Source: Actinomadura sp. DC4 (lineage in GTDB: Bacteria; Actinomycetota; Actinomycetes; Streptosporangiales; Streptosporangiaceae). From it: 64,000 nt of DNA. Numbering within the stretch: the stretch's first letter is position 1; every line of letters begins with the position of its first letter. The DNA lies in assembly GCF_030406325.1 (NCBI RefSeq), contig NZ_JAUEQY010000006.1, positions 341,862 to 405,861 on the forward strand, given 5' to 3'. This document shows positions 51,108 through 60,071 of this stretch, one piece after another. Both the position numbers and the translations under genes were made by a program. The notes beneath the pieces are model-generated. The model was not told the DNA's origin. It worked only from the letters and a program-made list of their open reading frames with translations, and ran no database searches.

Positions 51108-53657
51108 CTACTCGCCGCGCAGCGATGCCAGCACTCCCGGCAGATCGTCGGGTTTGACCAACACATCGCGTGCCTTCGACCCTTCGCTGGGACCCACGAT
51201 GGAACGGCTCTCCAGAAGGTCCATGAGGCGTCCCGCCTTGGCGAATCCGACCCGCAGCTTCCGCTGGAGCATCGAGGTCGAGCCGAACTGCGTCGAGACG
51301 ATCAGCTCGGCCGCCTGGACGAGGAGCTCGAGGTCGTCGCCGATGTCCTCGTCGATCTCCTTCTTGCGCTGCTCGGCGACGGAGACGTCCTCGCGGTAGT
51401 CCGGTTCGCCCTGCTTCTTGCAGTGCTCGACGACGTCGTGGATCTCTTTTTCGGAGACGAAGGCGTTCTGCAGCCGCATGGGCTTGCTGGCGCCCATCGG
51501 CAGGAACAGCGCGTCACCCTGGCCGACGAGCTTCTCCGCGCCGGGCTGGTCGAGGATGACGCGGCTGTCGGCCAGGCTCGAGGTCGCGAACGCCAGCCGG
51601 GACGGGACGTTCGCCTTGATCAGGCCGGTCACGACGTCGACGCTCGGGCGCTGGGTGGCGAGCACGAGGTGGATGCCGGCGGCGCGGGCGAGCTGGGTGA
51701 TGCGCACGACCGAGTCCTCGACGTCGCGCGGCGCGACCATCATCAGGTCGGCGAGCTCGTCCACGATCACGAGGAGGTACGGGTAGGGCCGGTAGACGCG
51801 CTCGCTGCCCGGCGGGGCGGTGAGCTTGCCGGCCACGACGCCCTTGTTGAAGTCGTCGATGTGGCGGTAGCCGGAGGCCGCCAGGTCGTCGTAGCGGCGG
51901 TCCATCTCCCCCACGACCCACTGCAGCGCCTCGGCCGCCCTCTTGGGGTTGGTGATGATCGGCGTGATCAGGTGCGGGATGCCCGCGTAGGAGGTCAGCT
52001 CGACGCGCTTGGGGTCGACCAGGACCATCCGCACCTCGTCCGGCGTGGACCGCATCAGGATCGAGGTGATCAGCCCGTTGATGCACGTCGACTTACCGGC
52101 GCCGGTGGCGCCCGCGATGAGCATGTGCGGCATCTTGGCGAGGTTGGCCACGACCGTACGGCCCTCGACGTCCTTGCCGAGGCCGACGACCATCGGGTGG
52201 TGGTCGTTGACCGCGACCGAGGCGCGGAGCGTGTCGCCGAGGCTGACGATGTCCTTGTCGGTGTTGGGGATCTCGACGCCGATCGCGGCCTTGCCGGGGA
52301 TCGGCGAGATGATCCGCACGTCGGCGCTCTTGACCGCCAGAGCGATGTTCTTGGTCAGCGCGGTGATGCGCTCGACCTTGACGGCGGGCCCCAGCTCGAT
52401 CTCGTACCGCGTGATCGTCGGGCCGCGCGTGAAGCCGGTGACCTGCGCGTCGACGCCGAACTGGTCGAGCACCTCCGACAGGGCGTTCACCACGATGTCG
52501 TTGGCCTTGGTGCGCGGCTTGACCACCGAGCCCGGCTTGAGCTTGCCGGCCGGCGGGAGGGCGTAGGTCCCGGCGGCGCCGGAGGAGGAGAGGGTGAGCT
52601 GCTCGGTCTTCTTCGGCGGCGGCGTGTGGTCCGGCGGCTCAGGCGGCTCGAGCTCCTCGGTGAAGTCCGGCGGCGACAGCAGCTCGTCCGCGAGGCTGGG
52701 ACCGTCGTCCTCGGGGAGCGGGACGTCGGGGGCGGCCACGACCGGGGTGTCGTAGGGCTTCTTGTGCTCGCCGACCTCGACGTCGCCCTTGCGGCCGCGC
52801 TTCTTGCGCGCCGGGCCCTCGTCCTCGGCCGCCTCTTCGTCCGTCTCCGGGATCAGCGGTTCGCGGAGCAGGACGCGGTCACGGAACGCGGCGAGCCGCT
52901 CGGGCACCTGGTGCACCGGCGTCGCCGTGACGACCAGCAGCCCGAAGGAGGAGACCAGCAGCAGGAGCGGCACGGCCACCCAGGCGGTCACGGTGCTCGT
53001 CAGCGGAGCCGACAGCAGCCAGCCGACGAGGCCGCCGGAGGACTGCAGCGCGTGCTCGCCCAGGCTGGGGTACGGGGTGCCGTGCGCGATGTGGACGATG
53101 CCGAGGATGCCGCCGGTCAGCGCGCCGCAGCCGATGGCGAGACGGCCGCCGTCGCCCTCGCCGTTGTGCCCGGGGTGGCGCAGCATCCGCCAGGCGAGCA
53201 GCGCGAACATCACCGGCAGCAGACCGGCGAGCGTCCCGAAACCGTCTCTGACGAGGCGTCCGAAGACTCTGATGAAGAGGGCCTGCGGCTTCCACCAGGT
53301 TCCGGCGGCGAGCACGATGGCCAGCCCGAGGTAGGCCAGGCCGATGCCGTCGCGGCGGTGGTCCTCGTCGAGGTCGCGGGCGCTGTCACCGAACCTGCGC
53401 ACCCCGCCGCCCAGACCGCGGGCCGAGAGCACCCACACTCCGCTGACGAGGCGGTAGACGCCGATGACGACCCGGCCGATCGGATCCGGCTTCTTGGGCG
53501 CGCTCCTGGCGGCGGTCCGCTTCGCCGGCGGGCGCCGGCCCGCCGGGGGCTTGCGGCCGGCCGACTTGGCGGGTGCGGGCCTGCGCGCGGAGGCCTTCCG
53601 GGTGTTGCCACGCGTGGTGGAGGAGCCTTTGGCGCCCCCCGGCGTACGTGTGGCCAT
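51108..53657 (-). CDS. ftsK: DNA translocase FtsK
   Basis: 849 residues. A basic Pro/Ala-rich N-terminus precedes four or so membrane helices, then a Pro/Glu-rich linker and the motor domain with Walker A GATGAGKST and the Walker B region YPYLLVIVDELADLMMV. The C-terminal winged-helix gamma domain (FGSTSMLQRKLRVGFAKAGR) that reads KOPS sites is present. The protein pumps chromosomes at division or sporulation. I chose ATG 53657; a TAGTCT seven bases upstream suggests a leaderless transcript. It converges with nothing and diverges from none: all neighbours are on the same strand. Confidence 0.95.
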   Translation of the reverse strand: MATRTPGGAKGSSTTRGNTRKASARRPAPAKSAGRKPPAGRRPPAKRTAARSAPKKPDPIGRVVIGVYRLVSGVWVLSARGLGGGVRRFGDSARDLDEDHRRDGIGLAYLGLAIVLAAGTWWKPQALFIRVFGRLVRDGFGTLAGLLPVMFALLAWRMLRHPGHNGEGDGGRLAIGCGALTGGILGIVHIAHGTPYPSLGEHALQSSGGLVGWLLSAPLTSTVTAWVAVPLLLLVSSFGLLVVTATPVHQVPERLAAFRDRVLLREPLIPETDEEAAEDEGPARKKRGRKGDVEVGEHKKPYDTPVVAAPDVPLPEDDGPSLADELLSPPDFTEELEPPEPPDHTPPPKKTEQLTLSSSGAAGTYALPPAGKLKPGSVVKPRTKANDIVVNALSEVLDQFGVDAQVTGFTRGPTITRYEIELGPAVKVERITALTKNIALAVKSADVRIISPIPGKAAIGVEIPNTDKDIVSLGDTLRASVAVNDHHPMVVGLGKDVEGRTVVANLAKMPHMLIAGATGAGKSTCINGLITSILMRSTPDEVRMVLVDPKRVELTSYAGIPHLITPIITNPKRAAEALQWVVGEMDRRYDDLAASGYRHIDDFNKGVVAGKLTAPPGSERVYRPYPYLLVIVDELADLMMVAPRDVEDSVVRITQLARAAGIHLVLATQRPSVDVVTGLIKANVPSRLAFATSSLADSRVILDQPGAEKLVGQGDALFLPMGASKPMRLQNAFVSEKEIHDVVEHCKKQGEPDYREDVSVAEQRKKEIDEDIGDDLELLVQAAELIVSTQFGSTSMLQRKLRVGFAKAGRLMDLLESRSIVGPSEGSKARDVLVKPDDLPGVLASLRGE

Positions 53658-53751
53658 GATGGCGAGACTAACGGCTATGTCGCACGGGTTACTTTTGCGC
53701 GCACGGCGTGTCGCGCCCGCGGCGGGGCGCGACACGGCCGGTGCGCGTCCG

Positions 53752-55431
53752 TCAGACTTCGACGATCACCGGGATGATCATGGGGCGGCGGCCGAACGAC
53801 TCGTTCACCCAGCGGCCCGCCGCACGGCGTACGAGCTGGCGGAGCTGGTGGGCGTCGTTGATGCCGTCGGCGGCGGCCGTCTCCAGGACCTCTTCCAGGC
53901 GGGGGATGACGGCGTCGAAGCTCTCGATGCCGGCTCCGCGCGCGTGGATCTCGGGGCCGCCCAGCAGCTTGCCGCTGGAGGAGTCGACGACGATGACCAC
54001 GGACACGAAGCCCTCGTCGCCGAGGATGCGCCGGTCCTTCAGCGAGGTCTCGGTGATCTCCCCGACCGAGAGCCCGTCCACGTAGACGTAGCCCGCGCGT
54101 ACGGCGCCGACGATGGCGGCCTGGCCGTCGACGAGGTCGACGACGACGCCGTCCTCGGCGATCACGATGTTCTCGTCCGGCACGCCGGTGAGCGCGGCGA
54201 GCCGCGCGTGGGCGCTGAGGTGACGCCATTCGCCGTGGATCGGCATGAAGTTGCCGGGGCGGGTCATGTTCAGGACGTACAGCAGCTCACCGGCCGGCGC
54301 GTGGCCGGAGACGTGCACGAGCGCGTTGCCCTTGTGCACGACCTTCGCGCCCCACCGGGTCAGCCCGTTGATGACGCGGTTGACGGCGTTCTCGTTCCCG
54401 GGGATGAGCGACGAGGCGAGGATGACCGTGTCGTCCTGCTCGATCCGGATCTGGTGGTCCCGGCCCGCCATCCGCGACAGCGCGGACATCGGCTCGCCCT
54501 GCGAGCCGGTGCAGACGAGGATGACCTTCTCCGGAGGCAGGTCGTCGATCTCCTTCTGCTCGACCAGGATGCCGGCCGGCACGCGAAGGTAGCCGAGGTC
54601 GCGGGCGACGCCCATGTTGCGCACCATGGACCGGCCGACGAAGCAGACCTTTCGGCCGCACAGGTGCGCGGCGTCCAGCACCTGCTGGACGCGGTGCACG
54701 TGCGAGGCGAAGCAGGCGACGATGGCGCGCTTGTTCGCGATGCGCAGCACGTCGCCCAGCACGATGCCGATGTCGCGCTCGCTCGTGACGAACCCGGGCA
54801 CCTCGGCGTTGGTGGAGTCGGACATCAGCAGGTCGATGCCCTCGGCGCCGAGCCGCGCGAACCCGCCCAGGTCGGTCAGGCGGTTGTCGAGCGGAAGCTG
54901 GTCCATCTTGAAGTCGCCGGTCGCCAGCACGAGGCCGGCCGGCGTGCGGATCGCCACCGCGAGAGCGTCCGGGATCGAGTGGTTGACCGCGAGGAACTCA
55001 CAGTCGAACGGCCCGAAGCTCCGGCTCTCGCCCTCCCGTACCTGCACGGTGGTCGGCTTGATGCGGTGCTCGGTGAGCTTGGCCTCCAGCAGCGCGAGCG
55101 TCAGCCGCGAGCCGATCAGCGGGATGTCGGGCCGCTCCCGCAGGAGGTACGGCACCCCGCCGATGTGATCTTCGTGGCCGTGCGTGAGCACGATGCCCAC
55201 GACGTCGTCCAGGCGCTCCCTGATGTAGTCGAAGTCCGGCAGGATCAGGTCCACACCGGGTTGCTCGGACTCGGGGAACAGCACCCCGCAGTCGACGATC
55301 AGCAGCCGGCCCTCGAACTCGAAGACCGTCATGTTGCGGCCGATCTCGCCAAGGCCGCCGAGCGGCACGATGCGCAGACCGCCCGCGGGCAGCGCCGGCG
55401 GCGCGCCCAGCTCAGGATGCGGATGACTCAT
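53752..55431 (-). CDS. rnj: Ribonuclease J
   Basis: 559 residues. The beta-lactamase fold has the metal motif LTHGHEDHIGG and later motifs (DSTNAEVPGF; THGEWRH-type segment MPIHGEWRHLSAHA), then the beta-CASP and C-terminal dimer domains. RNase J degrades and matures RNA from the 5' end. In actinobacteria it follows dapA, as here (120 bases apart). A run of small open frames on the other strand is shadow. Confidence 0.95.
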   Translation of the reverse strand: MSHPHPELGAPPALPAGGLRIVPLGGLGEIGRNMTVFEFEGRLLIVDCGVLFPESEQPGVDLILPDFDYIRERLDDVVGIVLTHGHEDHIGGVPYLLRERPDIPLIGSRLTLALLEAKLTEHRIKPTTVQVREGESRSFGPFDCEFLAVNHSIPDALAVAIRTPAGLVLATGDFKMDQLPLDNRLTDLGGFARLGAEGIDLLMSDSTNAEVPGFVTSERDIGIVLGDVLRIANKRAIVACFASHVHRVQQVLDAAHLCGRKVCFVGRSMVRNMGVARDLGYLRVPAGILVEQKEIDDLPPEKVILVCTGSQGEPMSALSRMAGRDHQIRIEQDDTVILASSLIPGNENAVNRVINGLTRWGAKVVHKGNALVHVSGHAPAGELLYVLNMTRPGNFMPIHGEWRHLSAHARLAALTGVPDENIVIAEDGVVVDLVDGQAAIVGAVRAGYVYVDGLSVGEITETSLKDRRILGDEGFVSVVIVVDSSSGKLLGGPEIHARGAGIESFDAVIPRLEEVLETAAADGINDAHQLRQLVRRAAGRWVNESFGRRPMIIPVIVEV

Positions 55432-55551
55432 CGGTTGTCCCGCCCCTCGTCCAGCGGTACGGGGGCATGCTCATGCGCGTCTGTCACGCGCCCTCCTAGC
55501 CTGTTCAGCGGCTCGCCGCTCCGGCGATGCCGTTTTGTGCCTTTGGTCCTC

Positions 55552-56490
55552 TCACGGACCCTCCAAGATCTTGACTCCGCCGGCGATGAGGTCCTCCCTC
55601 AGCGCGGCGGTGAACTCCGGCGTCGCGTCGACCAGCGGCGGCCGTACGGCTCCGCCCGGCTGGCCGACCAGCGACAGCGCGGCCTTCGTCGCGATCACAC
55701 CCTGGGTCCGGGTCATGATCGCCGTGATCACCGGGATCAGCCGGCGATGAATCCGCCGGGCTCGCTCGGTGTCTCCCGCCAGGTACGCGTCGATCATCTC
55801 GTGCAGATCGGCGCCCACCACGTGGCCGACCACGCTCACGAACCCGGCCGCGCCCATCGAGAGCCACGGCAGGTTGAGAGCGTCGTCTCCGGAGTAGAAC
55901 ACCAGGTCGGTCTCGGCCATCACTCGGGACGAGGCGAACAGATCGCCCTTGGCGTCCTTGACCGCGATGATCCGCGGGTGCTCGGCGAGACGGATCAGCG
56001 TCTCGGGCGCGATGGGCGTGCCGGTACGACCTGGAATGTCATAGAGCATCACCGGCAGGCCGGTCGCGTCGGCCACCGTGGTGAAGTGGCGCGCGAGTCC
56101 CTCCTGCGGCGGCTTGTTGTAGTACGGCGTGACGACGAGCAGCCCGTGCGCGCCGACCTGCTCGGCCTGCCGGGCCAGCTTCAGGGTGTGCACGGTGTTG
56201 TTGGTACCCACGCCCGCGATGACGGTCGCGCGGTCGCCGACCGCGTCGATGACCGTACGGAGCAACCGCTCGTCCTCCGCGTCGGTGGTCGTCGGGGACT
56301 CGCCGGTGGTGCCGCTGACGACGAGACCGTCGTTGCGCTGCTGGTCGACGAGGTATGCGGCGAGCCGCGCCGCTCCGTCGTAGTCGACGGCGCCGTCGGC
56401 CGTCATCGGGGTGACCATCGCGGTCAGCATCCGGCCGAAGGGCGCCGCTCCGTCGCGCTCCTGCGGCACAGGGTTCGTGCTGGGTGCCAT
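55552..56490 (-). CDS. dapA: 4-hydroxy-tetrahydrodipicolinate synthase
   Basis: 312 residues. The family landmarks are DGLVVSGTTGESPTTTDAED (substrate loop), LPVMLYDIPGRTGTPIAPET with the catalytic Tyr, and IIAVKDAKGDLF with the Schiff-base Lys. It condenses pyruvate with aspartate semialdehyde, the first step toward diaminopimelate and lysine. dapF at 7512-8306 works later in the same pathway but is a separate locus. Confidence 0.96.
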   Translation of the reverse strand: MAPSTNPVPQERDGAAPFGRMLTAMVTPMTADGAVDYDGAARLAAYLVDQQRNDGLVVSGTTGESPTTTDAEDERLLRTVIDAVGDRATVIAGVGTNNTVHTLKLARQAEQVGAHGLLVVTPYYNKPPQEGLARHFTTVADATGLPVMLYDIPGRTGTPIAPETLIRLAEHPRIIAVKDAKGDLFASSRVMAETDLVFYSGDDALNLPWLSMGAAGFVSVVGHVVGADLHEMIDAYLAGDTERARRIHRRLIPVITAIMTRTQGVIATKAALSLVGQPGGAVRPPLVDATPEFTAALREDLIAGGVKILEGP

Positions 56491-57123
56491 GTTCCGAACT
56501 TACCGGGCATCGCCCCCGGTGGGGACCCGCGGGCACCCCCGTGTCGTCTTCTTACGCCTGTGAACTCCCCTAATAAGGGTGACGCCGCCAGAACACGCTC
56601 GGGGGTACATGTTCTGACGGCGTCTTCTGATCAATCGTCTGCCACAAATCCGGCGTTACCGGTGAACCTTGGCGGGCTTTCGTGCGTTGAAGAGAGTGGG
56701 ATGAGGTTCCGCCGGGGTCTGGCGGGGCTGGCGGAGCCTCTCCCGGCGGAGGATGCGCGCCTCGGTCGCCGGGGTCTGGGGCTCTCTCGCGCCGATCACC
56801 CACCCGATCGGCGCACCCGCGGCCGAGGCGCGCGCACCCTCCCACCCCGCCCGAAATGTCAGGATTCCGGCGGCGTGGCCGGGATCGGCCGATTCAAGGT
56901 ACGCACCGGCGGCCGCCACGTTCCGGATAACTTTTTCTTTTGACACGCGCCGCGCCGGCCAGGAGGTTCTGCCGCCGGAACCGCAGAGACGCGACGGCCT
57001 GTCCATCGAACGACCGCTGCCGGCGCGGCGGGCCTCGGGACCGAACATGGCGGAGCAGCGGCCCCCGGCCCGCATCAGCCCGTGGCGGCTCGCTTCATCG
57101 ATCGCACGACCACGCCACTGTGT
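56491..57123. other. Gap between dapA and the insertion element
   Basis: No gene I can support. Near dapA this is its leader and promoter. A strong imperfect hairpin at 56581-56624 is listed separately. The rest, 56650-57120, has weak open frames on both strands with no ribosome-binding site and no family resemblance. Confidence 0.6.
56581..56624. terminator. Long hairpin upstream of dapA
   Basis: GACGCCGCCAGAAC (56581-56594) pairs with GTTCTGACGGCGTC (56611-56624), 13 of 14 positions, around a 16-base loop. It lies 91 to 134 bases before the dapA start, so it is either a terminator for whatever lay upstream before the insertion or part of the dapA leader. Confidence 0.55.
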
Positions 57124-58199
57124 CCTAGATGTACTCACCCGTGAGGTTGGGGACGCGGCTGGCGGGTGGTTGGCCTTTGAGCGCGGTGTGTCCGCGGTGG
57201 TGATTGTAGGCATGTAGCCAGGCGGGGAAGGCTTGGCGTCGTTCGGTTTCGGTGCGGTAGGGGCGGGCGTAGGCCCATTCCTCCAGCAGGGTGCGGTTGA
57301 GTCGTTCGACCTTGCCGTTGGTTTGTGGTCGGTAGGGGCGGGTGCGTTTGTGGGTGATCCCGGCGGTGGCCAGGACGTCGCGCCAGGGGTGGGATCTGTA
57401 GCAGGAGCCGTTGTCGGTCAGTACTCGTTGGACGGTGATCCCGGCCGAGGTGAAGAACGCGTGGGCGCGGGTCCAGAACGCGGTGGCGGTTTCTTTCTTC
57501 TCGTCGGTGAGGATTTCGCTGTAGGCCAGGCGGGAGTGGTCATCGACGGCGGTGTGGATGTAGCTGTATCCAGCGCCGGAGCGGGTTTTGCGGCCTGCTT
57601 GGCGGCCGATCATCTTGTGGCCGCCGCCGTCGGGGATGTTGCCGAGTTTTTTGATGTCCACATGCACCAGCTCACCCGGTGCGGCGTGTTCGTAGCGGCG
57701 GATCACGTGGCCGGTGGCACGGTCGGTCCAGGTCAGCCGGTTGAGCCGGTAACGGACCAGGACCCGGTGCACGGTGGCGGGGTTCAGGCCCAGCAGGCCG
57801 GCGATCCTGGCCGGGCCCCAGCGTCGCAGGACCCGGACCTTGATGATGCGCCGTTCGGTGCGGGTCGGGGTGCGCCGGGGACTGGTGTGCGGGCGGCTGG
57901 AGCGATCCCTCATGCCGGCGGACCCGTACTGGCGGTAGCGATCCGCCCATCGCTTGGCCGTCGTCGGCGAGACCTGGAAACGCTCGGCGGCCCGCCGCAA
58001 CGGCCAGCTGTCATCAACGACACAGCGGGCCAGGCGAAGACGTCCGGTCTCGGTCAGGGGTGCGTTACGGTGCGGCATGAGGGCCTTTCTGGTCGCCGGT
58101 GCAGATGTCGCAATCCACACCGAGCCAGAAGGCCCTCACCTATATCAAGATCATCCACCCGTGTCGCCGTTACCAACCTCAGTGGTCAGTACACCTAGA
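57124..58199 (-). mobile_element. Complete IS481-family insertion sequence with 6-bp target duplication
   Basis: The element runs from TGTACT at 57130 to AGTACA at 58193, 1064 bp. Its ends are inverted repeats: the left end TGTACTCACCCGTGAGGTTG and the complement of the right end TGTACTGACCACTGAGGTTG differ at three of 20 positions. The direct repeat CCTAGA flanks it on both sides (57124-57129 and 58194-58199), a 6-bp duplication of an NCTAGN target as for IS481 itself. Intact ends and duplication indicate a recent insertion. Confidence 0.93.
57125..58078 (-). CDS. IS481-family transposase
   Basis: 317 residues. Two HTH segments at the N-terminus (PLRRAAERFQVSPTTAKRWA and GPARIAGLLGLNPATVHRVL) and a DDE integrase core: HVDIKKLGN (first Asp), RVLTDNGSCYRS (second Asp) and TNGKVERLNRTLLEEW (Glu). 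It appears intact and should be active. The coding sequence runs out through the left end of the element: its stop TAG (57125-57127) is in the target-site duplication. The ATG at 58078 is preceded by AAAGG. Confidence 0.92.
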   Translation of the reverse strand: MPHRNAPLTETGRLRLARCVVDDSWPLRRAAERFQVSPTTAKRWADRYRQYGSAGMRDRSSRPHTSPRRTPTRTERRIIKVRVLRRWGPARIAGLLGLNPATVHRVLVRYRLNRLTWTDRATGHVIRRYEHAAPGELVHVDIKKLGNIPDGGGHKMIGRQAGRKTRSGAGYSYIHTAVDDHSRLAYSEILTDEKKETATAFWTRAHAFFTSAGITVQRVLTDNGSCYRSHPWRDVLATAGITHKRTRPYRPQTNGKVERLNRTLLEEWAYARPYRTETERRQAFPAWLHAYNHHRGHTALKGQPPASRVPNLTGEYI

Positions 58200-58636
58200 T
58201 CACTCGCCGCACCGACTGAGCGGCCTCATCCCGGGACCGGTTCGCGTCGCGCCTGACCGATCGCGGTCTTGGGTTTCCGGCCGCGCGACCGCGCACTCTG
58301 CGGACCACGCCGCCCCCGGCGCCAGAACGCGCCGGCCAGACGGTCCCGTACCCGGGACCGGGCAGCGTCGGGTCGCCTCACCGATCGCGGGTCTGCGTTC
58401 ATCGCGTGTACGGCCGCGCGCTCCGCGGCCCACCGCCTCCGTGCGCCGGCCGGGCGGCCCTGCTCTCTCGATCCGTCCTGGGGCCGTGCCGGGTGTCTCA
58501 CCGACCGTGGGGGAACTGCTGTCGTCTGCCCGGCCGCGCATGCTCTCGGCACACATCAGCTCGCCTGCGCGGCCGCGCGTTCTCCTTGCCCTGTCCGGTC
58601 AGCCGGCTACCAGGGCGGGCGCATCCTCATGGGTTC
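58200..58636. repeat. Degenerate ~122-bp tandem repeats next to the insertion element
   Basis: Three related units begin at about 58250 (CGCCTGACCGATCGCGG), 58374 (CGCCTCACCGATCGCGG) and 58494 (TGTCTCACCGACCGTGG), each followed by GGCCGCGC about 30 bases on; the block before units 1 and 2 (CCCGGGACCGG) is also shared. Periods are 124 and 120 bases. No frame keeps a ribosome-binding site and a family pattern, so I call no gene. Confidence 0.6.
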
Positions 58637-58825
58637 TCAGCCCTCATGTCCCGCGATGTGCTCATCGAGCCGCGTCTTGAGCTCATCGGGGCTCAGAGCG
58701 CGGAGGAACTCATTGCCGCGGACCGCCCAGTAGTGGCCCGAGCCGCCCAGCCCGAACCGCCATCCGGAGTAGCCCGCCGCGAGTTCCTGAAGCCGACCGT
58801 CCGCCCGGTCGACGATGTGCCTCAT
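58637..58825 (-). CDS. Small hypothetical protein, 62 residues
   Basis: RHIVDRADGRLQELAAGYSG, then WRFGLGGSGHYWAVRGNEFL and a helical end (LSPDELKTRLDEHIAG). The pattern of a W-x-x-x-x-x-GG-x-W-x-A turn and a final helix is common in small actinobacterial proteins found beside XRE regulators. GGAG lies nine bases before the ATG at 58825; an ATG six bases upstream is too close to it. The function is not known and no regulator gene is adjacent. Confidence 0.6.
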   Translation of the reverse strand: MRHIVDRADGRLQELAAGYSGWRFGLGGSGHYWAVRGNEFLRALSPDELKTRLDEHIAGHEG

Positions 58826-59347
58826 GCTCATTCTCTCCGAACCTCCCTACACCGCCATCCGCCGCGACCAGCGCAGCGGGTCCCCGGATTCCTTCCCCCG
58901 GAGACGGGGGTTTGATCGCACGAAAACGGTCGCGCACGCTTGCATGATCATCTCCGCGGGCAAGACGATGGCATGGCCCGCCAAAGTCCAGGCAATTCGT
59001 GGGTGATGTAACTAAATCGTGACAAGTGCTTGTCCTTGCGATCTGAGAGGCGATCCAGCCGTCAGCCGCAAGGCCCGGTGCAAGTTCCATTGCGAGACTC
59101 ACTGCAGGGTCCACTACAGGCCCCGCCGCACGACCCGTTGGGGGACTCGTCGTGGCAGGTCAGAGCATAGATGAGTCACAGACCGTCCCGTCCACGGGAC
59201 ACCACTCCGAACGTGCGGCCCCGGACATCCGGAACGGTCGTTCTATTCCGGCCGAAACGACGCTCAGAGTGTCCGCATCGGCCGCGCTGTACGACCGATT
59301 CGATGACCATGGACCCGGCGCCCGAGTCGCTCGCCGTACGGGCCGGC
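58826..59347. other. Intergenic stretch, no gene recognised
   Basis: About 520 bases with open frames on both strands but no ribosome-binding site or family match. The AT-rich segment at 58990-59030 (GGTGATGTAACTAAATCGTGACAAGTGCTTGTCC) may hold a promoter for the small gene at 58825 or for an unseen transcript. Confidence 0.5.
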
Positions 59348-59560
59348 TCAGTGGTGGCCGCGGTGCGGCGAGACGGTCGTGTAAGTCGTGACGGGTACGC
59401 CGCCGGGGTCGCGCAGTTGGTGCAGGCGCACTTCGAGCAGGACCGAGCCCACCGCCCAGATGAGGGCGTACAACACGACGGCGGCGGCGCACCGGCGTAG
59501 CAGCGGATGGCGGATCGGAGCGGGCCTCGGCGCCGGCGGCCAGTCGGGCCCGTAGTCCAT
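59348..59560 (-). CDS. Possible small membrane protein, 70 residues
   Basis: From ATG 59560: MDYGPDWPPAPRPAPIRHPL, one membrane helix (AAAVVLYALIWAVGSVLLEV), and a polar tail (RDPGGVPVTTYTTVSPHRGHH). The design (Pro-rich cytoplasmic start, one helix) is plausible, but no ribosome-binding site is visible and the open frame runs another 300 bases upstream into repetitive DNA. Low certainty. Confidence 0.35.
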   Translation of the reverse strand: MDYGPDWPPAPRPAPIRHPLLRRCAAAVVLYALIWAVGSVLLEVRLHQLRDPGGVPVTTYTTVSPHRGHH

Positions 59561-60071
59561 GAAGGGACTGGCGTCCGGCACCCGCCGCCTCCCCAGCACC
59601 GGCCCGCGCTCCAGGAGACGCGTCAGCGCACGCCCAGAGCGGACCGCGGCCGGCCACTCCCGGCCGCGCGACAGGCCCCGTACGAACGCGTGCGCGCCGG
59701 GAAGCACCACACCGCGCCCCGGAGCACGCTCAGGAAGGGCGGCGGCGAACCACGCCCGCCCGCGCGGCAACCCGTGTACGAACGGGTGCACCCATCTCAG
59801 GACGGCGGCGAACCACGCCCGTACGCGCGACAGGGCGGCCACGTACACGGCGGGCACTACGCCGCGCCTCGCGAGGAGGGGCGACCACCTCCGGGCGCGG
59901 GCGGGCCGATGTCACGGTCCCGTTCGCGGCCGAACCGACGGATGTTCGCGCTGCGATGACGTGTCCAGCAGGCCATTGCCTCCCCCGGCATCCCCTGGAG
60001 CCAAGCACCGGAGTGACGACGTCCGGTGCCCTGACCTTTACCCCTCCCGCACATCCGCCAATCATGATCAT
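59561..60071. repeat. Gene-free stretch with degenerate direct repeats
   Basis: GCGGCGAACCACGCCCG occurs at 59742-59758 and again at 59805-59821. CCGTACGAACGCGTGC (about 59677) recurs as GTGTACGAACGGGTGC (about 59772), and CGCGCGACAGG occurs at 59665 and 59826. No gene is supported. The hydrolase operon ends at 60072 on the minus strand. Confidence 0.6.

Noticed and set aside
53464..56943. Open frame of more than 1000 codons on the plus strand across ftsK, rnj and dapA
   Set aside because: It overlaps three firmly identified genes on the other strand and has no family features.
56656..57213. Minus-strand open frame between dapA and the insertion element
   Set aside because: No ribosome-binding site, no domain pattern, and it runs into the insertion element.
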